The notes under the pieces are model-generated. The model did not search any database. It saw only the letters and a list, made by a program, of their open reading frames with translations, and was not told where the DNA came from. A stretch of 54,989 bases of DNA, from assembly GCA_017883235.1 (NCBI GenBank), contig JADGNY010000029.1, positions 1 through 54,989 on the forward strand. The letters are read 5' to 3'. The position numbers and the translations under genes are program-made. The number at the start of each line of letters is the position of its first letter. Position 1 is the first letter of the stretch. Below, piece after piece: positions 37,288 to 44,118 of the stretch. Source of the DNA: Thermoanaerobaculia bacterium (GTDB lineage: Bacteria > Acidobacteriota > Thermoanaerobaculia > Gp7-AA8).

Positions 37288-38157
37288 CTATCCTAAACGC
37301 ATCCACTCGATGCAGCGCTCCAAACTGGCGCGCATGGACGAGGCATCGAGGTGCACCGGACGCCCGTGGCCGGGCAGGACCCATTCGAAGCGGTAATCGA
37401 GGAGACGCTCCATGGAACGGATCTGCTCGGGCCAGGAGTACCAGCAGGCGCTCCGAAACGCGTACAGATGGCCCCGGCGCTCGCTCCAGGCCAGATGATC
37501 ACCGGTGAAGAGGTATGTCTCGCGATCGAGGAAAACCGCATGCCCGCGTGTGTGACCGGGGGTCGGAATCATGAGCATGTCATCTCCGAGAGCGATCGGA
37601 TCGCGGCCTGAGGGCTGCAGCTCGATGGACGCGGTGCGGGGATGAACATCGTCGCGATGCAGAACGCGCTCGCAACCGAATCGTTCCGCGAACCGGGCGT
37701 GATCGGCGACGTCGTCCTGATGAGTCAGAAGCATCCGCGAGACGCCGCCCATCGCCGTGATGTTTCTGACCAGCGGTCCGGAAAAACGCGGCGAGTCGAT
37801 GAGGATGTTTCCCGGCGGGCGGCGAATCAAATAGCTGATCGCCCCGAACGACGATTCCGAGGCATAGCCGCAGCGGTAGACGTCATCGTCCACGAGCTCC
37901 GGCAGCGCCGCCAATGCGGGACGCATGTCGTGTTTCTTCGCCGATCCGATCGATGCCGTCGGGCAGGAGATGAGCGCCTTTTCGGCCGCGAGAAGCTCTT
38001 CGGCCGTTTCGGGTTGGTGGTAGACGCTCGATTGGTCGCCTTTATCGCTGAAAACCTGCGGCGCAAAGATGCGGCAGGCGTCGCAATCGATGCAGGTGTC
38101 GTCGACGAAAAAGTCGCCCGGCACGTTGTCGGGAAGCCGCTGCGCGAGCGAGGCCAT
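37288..38157 (-). CDS. ferredoxin / metallo-beta-lactamase-fold fusion protein
   Basis: The 289-residue protein joins an N-terminal single [4Fe-4S] ferredoxin domain (Cys22, Cys25, Cys28 and Cys65 in CIDCDACRIFAPQVF and ISCPT) to a metallo-beta-lactamase hydrolase domain. The metal motif is LLTHQDDVADH, a variant of HxHxDH, and later ligands lie in PTPGHTRGHAVF, FTGDH and LPGHGRPVH. This combination occurs in uncharacterised bacterial proteins; a redox-linked hydrolase is inferred and the substrate is unknown. Start ATG 38157. Confidence 0.88.
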   Translation of the reverse strand: MASLAQRLPDNVPGDFFVDDTCIDCDACRIFAPQVFSDKGDQSSVYHQPETAEELLAAEKALISCPTASIGSAKKHDMRPALAALPELVDDDVYRCGYASESSFGAISYLIRRPPGNILIDSPRFSGPLVRNITAMGGVSRMLLTHQDDVADHARFAERFGCERVLHRDDVHPRTASIELQPSGRDPIALGDDMLMIPTPGHTRGHAVFLDRETYLFTGDHLAWSERRGHLYAFRSACWYSWPEQIRSMERLLDYRFEWVLPGHGRPVHLDASSMRASLERCIEWMRLG

Positions 38158-38222
38158 GGAGATCGAAACGACGATCCGGCAGGAGCAATTTCGAGCAGGT
38201 GTTGTGTCATCATGTGACCCTC

Positions 38223-38534
38223 ATGGCCCACGCAGCAGCGTCTCTTCGTGCCGAAACCCTTCCTCTGACGTCCTTCGTCGACGAGGGCCGTACGCTGTCG
38301 CTATCCAAGCCGGTGGTGCTTCATGTCTCCATCGAGGACGGCGCATATTTTGTCGAGAACGAGTCACTTCACCTCTTTGCGAAGGGGTCTTCGCTCGATG
38401 AGGCCGTTGAAGCATTTGCTGCCGATCTCGCTTACTACTGGCGCTACTACAACTCTCTCCGTGACGATGAAGTTGCAGGAGCGGGTCTGGAGTTGAAAAG
38501 AATCTACGAAGGTCTTGTAATTAGCGAAGATTGA
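38223..38534 (+). CDS. small protein of unknown function, possibly HicB-like
   Basis: The 103-residue protein begins MAHAAASLRAETLPLTSF. Its middle, VVLHVSIEDGAYFVENESLH, then LFAKGSSLDEAVEAFAADLA, has the strand-strand-helix look of HicB/RNase H-like antitoxins or a related immunity fold. It lacks a DNA-binding domain and has no HicA partner next to it, so the assignment is weak. It is divergent from the ferredoxin/MBL gene. Confidence 0.6.
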   Translation: MAHAAASLRAETLPLTSFVDEGRTLSLSKPVVLHVSIEDGAYFVENESLHLFAKGSSLDEAVEAFAADLAYYWRYYNSLRDDEVAGAGLELKRIYEGLVISED

Positions 38535-38612
38535 GAGTTCGGAATGACAGCGCGCCCATCAGAGCAATTTCGGCCGGCAAACTGCTGTGCCTGGACCTCC
38601 GACTTCGGCCTC

Positions 38613-39272
38613 TTACTTCTTGCCAACGCAAGCCTGGCACCCTTCTTCTGAAATACGCTTTCTGCACACATTCAGCACTTCCTCGCGAGAGAATTTCTTC
38701 AGCCCGTCTCGAAACTCGCCGCAACCTTCGGTATTTTCAAAGTTCAGAGTTGGCGGGACGTGAAATGCGACCTGGTTTGCGCGCACGGCATGAATACTCG
38801 GTCCCGTCTCGTCATCGACCCGGAGCTCGACGACATCGTTCCCGTAGGACAGGTTCAGCGCGGAGCCGCCTTCGGCGCCCGCGACGAGCGTCGCCGTCTG
38901 ACCGGACTTGCGATTGTCGAGCGTCAACGCCACCTGACGGCCAGGAGCGAACGTGATGTAGCCTCCTCGCTCCTGTCCGGTATCGTCGTATAGCAGCACG
39001 CCTGATGCCTTCTGGCCACGCGGCACGCGCTTACCATTGACGACCGAGTCCGGCAGATCGCCTCCCAGCCTCACGCGGACAACGCCCCTTGGATCCACCA
39101 CGTTGATCTCGGATACCGTAAGCACCCGCGGCTGCGACTGAACGTCACCGGCCGTACGACAGCTCGAAACAACGAGAGCGATCATCGCAAGGATCAAAGC
39201 GGCGTTGACGAAGAGGACGACTCTAAGCCGCGACTCGAGTGCGGCGACGCGGATCGAGGATTCATCGTTCAT
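38613..39272 (-). CDS. single-pass membrane-anchored protein of unknown function
   Basis: The 219-residue protein begins MNDESSIRVAALESRLRVVL, has one membrane helix (about 17-38, ending VVSSC) and a periplasmic beta-rich domain. That domain has the pattern EINVVDPRGVVRVRLGGDLP, SGVLLYDDTGQERGG and VALTLDNRKSGQTATL, which recalls repeats in other uncharacterised envelope proteins. The C-terminus has four cysteines (ENTEGCGEF, NVCRKR, GCQACVGKK). AGGAGGTG lies upstream of ATG 39272, a very good site that fixes the start. It is divergent from ffh. Confidence 0.75.
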   Translation of the reverse strand: MNDESSIRVAALESRLRVVLFVNAALILAMIALVVSSCRTAGDVQSQPRVLTVSEINVVDPRGVVRVRLGGDLPDSVVNGKRVPRGQKASGVLLYDDTGQERGGYITFAPGRQVALTLDNRKSGQTATLVAGAEGGSALNLSYGNDVVELRVDDETGPSIHAVRANQVAFHVPPTLNFENTEGCGEFRDGLKKFSREEVLNVCRKRISEEGCQACVGKK

Positions 39273-39362
39273 GGTTTCACCTCCTTCTGTTCTATACGGC
39301 GGCTGCCGTGGCGGGTTTACGGCTTGGATTTTTTTGCCGAGGCGATCGTTTAGCTCCTCCGC

Positions 39363-40703
39363 ATGTTCGACAACCTGCAGGACAAGCTGGACCGGGTCTT
39401 CAAGACCCTGCGCGGCGAGGCGGCCCTCAACGAGTGGCACATCGACAACGCGCTGAAGGAAATCCGCGTCGCGCTGCTCGAGGCCGACGTCCACTTCAAA
39501 GTCGTCAAGGAGTTCACCAACCGCGTCCGTGAAAAGGCGGTCGGCCAGGACGTCCTCACGGCCTTCTCACCTGCGCAACAGGTGACGAAAGTCGTTCGCG
39601 ATGAGCTGCAGGAGCTTCTCGGCGGCAACGAGGTCGGCCTCGCTCTGGTCGGTTCTCCTGCGGTCGTGATGATGGTCGGGCTTCAGGGCTCCGGCAAGAC
39701 GACGACCTCGGGAAAACTGGCGCTGCATCTCAAGAACCGCGGCCGGCGTCCGCTGCTGGTTCCTTGCGACGTCTATCGGCCCGCCGCCATCGAACAGCTC
39801 CGCATCGTTGCCAACAACGTCAAGGTGCCGTTCTTCGAGATCGGCGACGACCGCGATCCACTTTCGATCGCCCGCCGCGCCGTGACCGATGCCCGAACGC
39901 TCCTCTACGACACCGTCATCCTCGACACCGCCGGCCGTCTGCATATCGACGCCGAGCTGATGTCCGAGCTCGACGCCATCAAGCGCGACACCCGCCCGAG
40001 CGAGATTCTCTTCATCGCCGACGCCATGACCGGCCAGGACGCCGTGAAGTCGGCCAAGGAATTCGATGACCGCCTCGCCGTGACCGGCATCGTCCTGACG
40101 AAACTCGACGGCGATGCACGCGGCGGCGCGGCTCTTTCGATCAAATCGGTCGTCAATCGCCCTATCAAGCTCGTGGGCGTCGGCGAAAAGTACGCTGACC
40201 TCGACGTCTTCCATCCCGACCGGATGGCCTCCCGCATCCTCAGTATGGGCGACGTGCTGTCGCTCATCGAGAAGGTCGAGACCGAGATCGACCGCAAGGA
40301 AGCCGAGCGGATAGCCAATCGCGTCGCCAAGGACAAGTTCACCCTCGAAGATCTCCGAGCGCAACTGCTGCAGGTCAAGAAAATGGGGCCGCTCTCGTCG
40401 CTGGTGAACATGCTTCCCGGCGCCGGCAAGATCAGCGAGGACGACATCGACGAGAAAGCCATCGTCCGGATGCAGGCCATCCTCGACTCGATGACGAAGA
40501 AGGAGCGCGAGTTTCCGCAGGTCATCGACGGGAAACGGAAGAAGCGGATCGCCAAAGGCTCCGGCACCTCGGTCCAGCAGATCAATCAGCTCCTCAAGCA
40601 GTACCTGCAGATGAAGAAGATGATGCGCAGCTTCTCCAAAGGCTTCGGCGCAAGGAAGTTCGGCAAGATGATGAAGGGGATGCCGCCGGGGATGCTGCAG
40701 TAG
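39363..40703 (+). CDS. ffh: signal recognition particle protein
   Basis: The 446-residue GTPase binds signal sequences on nascent chains and directs ribosomes to FtsY. It has the N domain (MFDNLQDKLDRVFKTLRGEA), the G domain with GLQGSGKTTTSGKLA, DTAGRLHID and TKLDGDARGGAALS, and a methionine-rich M domain (about 320-446, ending MKGMPPGMLQ). It heads the block leading into rpsP, a common bacterial order. ATG 39363. Confidence 0.98.
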   Translation: MFDNLQDKLDRVFKTLRGEAALNEWHIDNALKEIRVALLEADVHFKVVKEFTNRVREKAVGQDVLTAFSPAQQVTKVVRDELQELLGGNEVGLALVGSPAVVMMVGLQGSGKTTTSGKLALHLKNRGRRPLLVPCDVYRPAAIEQLRIVANNVKVPFFEIGDDRDPLSIARRAVTDARTLLYDTVILDTAGRLHIDAELMSELDAIKRDTRPSEILFIADAMTGQDAVKSAKEFDDRLAVTGIVLTKLDGDARGGAALSIKSVVNRPIKLVGVGEKYADLDVFHPDRMASRILSMGDVLSLIEKVETEIDRKEAERIANRVAKDKFTLEDLRAQLLQVKKMGPLSSLVNMLPGAGKISEDDIDEKAIVRMQAILDSMTKKEREFPQVIDGKRKKRIAKGSGTSVQQINQLLKQYLQMKKMMRSFSKGFGARKFGKMMKGMPPGMLQ

Positions 40704-40807
40704 CGCGAGACTCGGAATGACAGGGTACCCGTTGCGGTTTCACGCCCCGGTTCGGTAGGATTGCCGGCCCGACTCAGCTTGCAGTTCATCAAGGAGCACC
40801 ACACGAC

Positions 40808-41047
40808 ATGTTGAAGATTCGCCTGCGCCGCCAGGGCGCGACCCACTCGCCGTTCTATCGCGTCGTCGTTTCCGACTCGCTGAAGACTCCGAGCAATGCC
40901 ACCATCGAGCAGATCGGCCATTACGATCCGAAGAAGAACCCGGCCGACGTGAAGATCGATCGCACGCGCGTCGATTACTGGGTCAGCAAGGGAGCCCAGC
41001 TCTCGCCGACCGTCAAATCGCTGCTGAAAAAGAACAAGACCGCGTAA
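40808..41047 (+). CDS. rpsP: 30S ribosomal protein S16
   Basis: The 79-residue protein has the S16 opening MLKIRLRRQGATHSPFYRVV and IEQIGHYDPKKNP. It is needed for 30S assembly. AAGGAG lies upstream of ATG 40808. It begins the rpsP-khpA-rimM-trmD-rplS cluster. Confidence 0.98.
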   Translation: MLKIRLRRQGATHSPFYRVVVSDSLKTPSNATIEQIGHYDPKKNPADVKIDRTRVDYWVSKGAQLSPTVKSLLKKNKTA

Positions 41048-41056
41048 TCTCGCTCC

Positions 41057-41287
41057 ATGGAAGAGCTGATCGAGTTCGTCGCCAAGTCGCTCGTCGATGA
41101 TGCCGAGGCGGTCAATACGCATGCGTACAACCGCGGCGATCAGACCGTCATCGAGCTCGAGGTGGCCCAGGACGACCTGGGCAAGGTGATCGGCCGCCAG
41201 GGTCGGACTGCGCGCGCCATGCGCACGCTCCTCGCCGCGGCCGGCCAGAAGACACGCCGCCGCTACACCCTCGACATCGTCGACTGA
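41057..41287 (+). CDS. khpA: KH-domain RNA-binding protein
   Basis: The 76-residue single type II KH domain has the GxxG loop GKVIGRQGRTARAMRTLL. KhpA proteins bind RNA broadly and are found in this rpsP-rimM position in many bacteria. It starts 9 bp after rpsP and is followed by rimM after 5 bp. Confidence 0.95.
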   Translation: MEELIEFVAKSLVDDAEAVNTHAYNRGDQTVIELEVAQDDLGKVIGRQGRTARAMRTLLAAAGQKTRRRYTLDIVD

Positions 41288-41292
41288 CCTTC

Positions 41293-41811
41293 ATGCCTGG
41301 CGACCGCATCGCCCTCGGCATTATCCGAAAAGCGCATGGGGTCCGCGGCGAGGCCAGCGTCGAAGCGTGGTCCGATTCACCCGAGCGCTTCACCGATCTT
41401 CGCGCCGTCACCCTCGTCTCGCCCGATGAAGAGCAGACGCGCGAGGCCACCATCGACAGTGTGCGCATCCACGCCGGCCGCGCGCTCGTGAAGTTCTCCG
41501 GCATCGAATCCCCTGAGGATGTTCAGAAGCTGCAGAACTGGACCATCGAAATCCCGGAGGCTGATGCGCGGAAACTCGATGCGGATGAATACTTTCTCCA
41601 CGATCTTGTCGGGCTGACGTTGATCGATGCGGAGGGGCGAAATCGTGGGAAAGTCGTCGAGGTCGAAGAGACCGCCGGCGGACTGCTACTCGTCATCGAC
41701 GGCCCCAAGGGCCGTTTCGATGTTCCGTTCGCGGCGGAGATCTGCACAAAAGTGGATCTCGATGCGAAGACGATCGATGTGCGCCTTCCGGTCGGGATCG
41801 AAGACCTCTGA
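41293..41811 (+). CDS. rimM: ribosome maturation factor RimM
   Basis: The 172-residue protein helps mature the 30S head and binds S19. It shows the N-terminal RimM barrel (LGIIRKAHGVRGEASVEAWS) and the C-terminal PRC-like barrel with EYFLHDLVGLTLIDAEGRNR and LLVIDGPKGRFDVPF. The stop codon is followed directly by a 350-bp palindromic tandem array before trmD. Confidence 0.95.
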   Translation: MPGDRIALGIIRKAHGVRGEASVEAWSDSPERFTDLRAVTLVSPDEEQTREATIDSVRIHAGRALVKFSGIESPEDVQKLQNWTIEIPEADARKLDADEYFLHDLVGLTLIDAEGRNRGKVVEVEETAGGLLLVIDGPKGRFDVPFAAEICTKVDLDAKTIDVRLPVGIEDL

Positions 41812-41835
41812 GTACGACCCGCGTTCCTGTTCAAT

Positions 41836-42185
41836 TGTCCATGGCTAACGTGAGTACGACCCGGGGGTTGTTTTCAAGTGTCCATGGCTCGTATTCAAGT
41901 GTCCATGGCTAAGGTGAATACGACCCGCGTGTCGTATTCAAGTGTCCATGGCTAAGGTGAATACGACCCGGGTGTCGTATTCAAGTGTCCATGGCTAAGG
42001 TGAATACGACGGCGTGTCGTATTCAAGTGTCCATGGCTAAGGTGAATACGACCGCGGTGTCGTATTCAAGTGTCCATGGCTAAGGTGAATACGACCGCAG
42101 GGTCGCTCTCAAGTGTCCATGGCTAAGGTGAATGCGACCGCGTGTCGTTCTCAGGTATCCAGGGCTAAGGTGACTGAGGACGCTT
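41836..42185. repeat. tandem array of 42-43-bp hairpin repeats between rimM and trmD
   Basis: Units starting at 41836, 41900, 41943, 41986, 42028, 42071 and 42114 share a constant part, TGTCCATGGCTAAGGT. A 9-bp inverted repeat, GAATACGAC...GTCGTATTC, follows around a variable 5-6-base loop (CCGCGT, CCGGGT, GGCGT, CGCGGT). A 21-bp partial unit sits at 41879 and a degenerate one at 42157. The first and the last two units have broken stems. The gap from 41812 to 42247 holds no gene besides this array. It would be transcribed within the operon if no promoter intervenes. Confidence 0.92.
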
Positions 42186-42247
42186 GTCCTTTCAGCCGCT
42201 CACGGCTCAAATGGTAAGGGTGCGGCCGCTGATATCGTTCACGCACC

Positions 42248-42964
42248 GTGCGAATCGACTTCGTCACCATCTTCCCCAAAATGTTCGAGCCTCTCCTGGC
42301 GGAAGGGGTCATCGCCCGCGGCATCAAGCAGGGGTTGCTCGACGTCCGTGTCTGGGACCTGCGGGACTACGCGGCCGACAGACATCGCTCGACGGACGAT
42401 GAGGCGTATGGCGGCGGACCGGGGATGGTGATGCTGGCCGAGCCGGTGCTTCGGTGCGTGGAGGCGATCGGCGGCGGACACATCCTGATGACCTCACCAC
42501 AGGGACGCCTTTTCACCCAGGACATCGCGCGCGAGCTGGCATCGCGGGAGTGGTTGCTCCTCCTTTGCGGACGCTACGAAGGATTCGACGAGAGGATTCG
42601 CGAGGCGCTTCAGCCTGACGAGATTTCAGTCGGCGATTTCGTCGTCTCCGGTGGCGAGCTGCCGGCGATGTTGATCGCCGATGCCGTCGGACGGATGATC
42701 GAAGGGGTCGTCGGCAATAGCGGCTCGGTGGAGGAAGACTCCTTCTTCCGGGGACTGCTCGATTACCCTCACTACACCCGGCCCGAGGAACTGCGTGGGA
42801 TGCGCGTCCCCGAGGTGCTCATGTCGGGGCATCACGAGAAGATTCGCAAGTGGCGGAAAGAGCAGGCCTTGCGGGCCACACTGCAGAAACGGCCTGACCT
42901 TCTGGAGTCAGCCAAGTTGGACGATGAAGCGCGGGCCATGCTGCGGCGGATTCGGGAGGAATGA
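42248..42964 (+). CDS. trmD: tRNA (guanine37-N1)-methyltransferase
   Basis: The 238-residue knotted SAM enzyme modifies G37 next to the anticodon and prevents +1 frameshifting. Motifs are [44 protein letters not shown], and [15 protein letters not shown]. It starts with GTG at 42248. In other bacteria it is close to rimM; here the hairpin array separates them. Confidence 0.97.
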   Translation: MRIDFVTIFPKMFEPLLAEGVIARGIKQGLLDVRVWDLRDYAADRHRSTDDEAYGGGPGMVMLAEPVLRCVEAIGGGHILMTSPQGRLFTQDIARELASREWLLLLCGRYEGFDERIREALQPDEISVGDFVVSGGELPAMLIADAVGRMIEGVVGNSGSVEEDSFFRGLLDYPHYTRPEELRGMRVPEVLMSGHHEKIRKWRKEQALRATLQKRPDLLESAKLDDEARAMLRRIREE

Positions 42965-43067
42965 CTCTGCACGCTCTGCCGTTCAAGGGGTCCGCGGCAG
43001 AAGTTGCCTAAACGCAACAAATCGGCGATCCTTGCGGGCTCGCTACAGAAACAGGAAGGTTGTCATC

Positions 43068-43421
43068 ATGGCTCAGGATTTAATGAAACTCGTCGAATCG
43101 CGTGAGACGCGGACCGACATCCCGAACTTCGCCACGGGAGACACGGTCAAGGTCCACGTGAAGGTCAAAGAAGGCGACAAGGAACGCATCCAGATTTTTC
43201 AGGGTCTGGTGATCTCGCGCAAAGGTGGCGGCGCGCGGCAGATGTTCACTGTCCGCAAAATCTCCGGTGGAATCGGCGTGGAGCGCATGTTCCCCCTGAA
43301 CTCTCCCAGCATCGATCGTATCGAGGTTGAACGCCATGGCCGGGTCCGCCGCGCGAAGCTCTATTACCTCCGGGATCTCCGAGGGAAAGCCGCCCGCATC
43401 GAAGAAAAGCGTAAACGCTAA
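43068..43421 (+). CDS. rplS: 50S ribosomal protein L19
   Basis: The 117-residue protein has the L19 sequence: [49 protein letters not shown] and [23 protein letters not shown] precedes ATG 43068; longer in-frame starts lie in the trmD tail. The 3' end overlaps rnhB if that gene starts at 43336. Confidence 0.98.
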   Translation: MAQDLMKLVESRETRTDIPNFATGDTVKVHVKVKEGDKERIQIFQGLVISRKGGGARQMFTVRKISGGIGVERMFPLNSPSIDRIEVERHGRVRRAKLYYLRDLRGKAARIEEKRKR

Positions 43422-44118
43422 ACCGAAGCCGGCCGAACGGCTGGTCAGGAAACTCTTCGCGGAGTTGGCGCGGGTCGCTGAAATGTCAGCGGTCGAGCGC
43501 CGGCTCCGCGATTTCGGTTTCCGCGCCATCGCCGGAACGGACGAAGTAGGCCGCGGCTGTCTGGCCGGGCCTGTCGTCGCCGCCTGCGTCATTCTCGACA
43601 CCGAGCCCACCCTCGTCGGCGTCAACGATTCCAAGCTCGTCGGCCGCGAAGACCGCATCGACGTCTGCCGTCTGATCCTCCGCCAGGCTCGCGCTGTCGC
43701 GGTCGGCGTCATCGAGCCGCAAACGATCGACGCCATCAATATTCTGCGCGCCAGCAAACTGGCCATGATCGAAGCGGTTGAGAACCTCGCCGTCCGTCCC
43801 GACGTGCTTCTTCTCGATGCCGTGACCATCGACATGCATCTTCCTCAGGTGCCGTTAATCGGCGGCGATCGCCGCAGCGTCTCCATCGCCGCGGCATCGA
43901 TCGTGGCGAAGGTCTATCGCGATCTGTTGATGGAGTCGTATCATGCCCTCTACCCTGTTTATGATTTTCGACACAATCGGGGATACGCGACGGAGGGGCA
44001 TCAAGCGGCTCTGAAGCTCTACGGCCCTTCGCCGATTCATCGCAAGTCGTTCGAAGGGGTGGGCGAGCCGATGTTGCTGTTCGTGCGGAACGGAGCCGAT
44101 GGCGATCCAACGCGATAA
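43336..44118 (+). CDS. rnhB: ribonuclease HII
   Basis: The enzyme cuts RNA in RNA-DNA hybrids. The catalytic core shows [36 protein letters not shown] and [13 protein letters not shown]. The start is uncertain. ATG 43336 (260 residues) is preceded by a GAGG but overlaps rplS by 86 bp, and its first 30 residues are probably a frame shadow of L19. ATG 43483 (211 residues, [12 protein letters not shown]) fits the family better but lacks a ribosome site. The 3' end overlaps the TPR gene by 20 bp. Confidence 0.92.
   Translation: MAGSAARSSITSGISEGKPPASKKSVNAKPKPAERLVRKLFAELARVAEMSAVERRLRDFGFRAIAGTDEVGRGCLAGPVVAACVILDTEPTLVGVNDSKLVGREDRIDVCRLILRQARAVAVGVIEPQTIDAINILRASKLAMIEAVENLAVRPDVLLLDAVTIDMHLPQVPLIGGDRRSVSIAAASIVAKVYRDLLMESYHALYPVYDFRHNRGYATEGHQAALKLYGPSPIHRKSFEGVGEPMLLFVRNGADGDPTR

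Noticed and set aside
41836-42185. CRISPR array
   Set aside because: The sequence between the palindromes is constant rather than unique, units are contiguous, and no cas genes are present.
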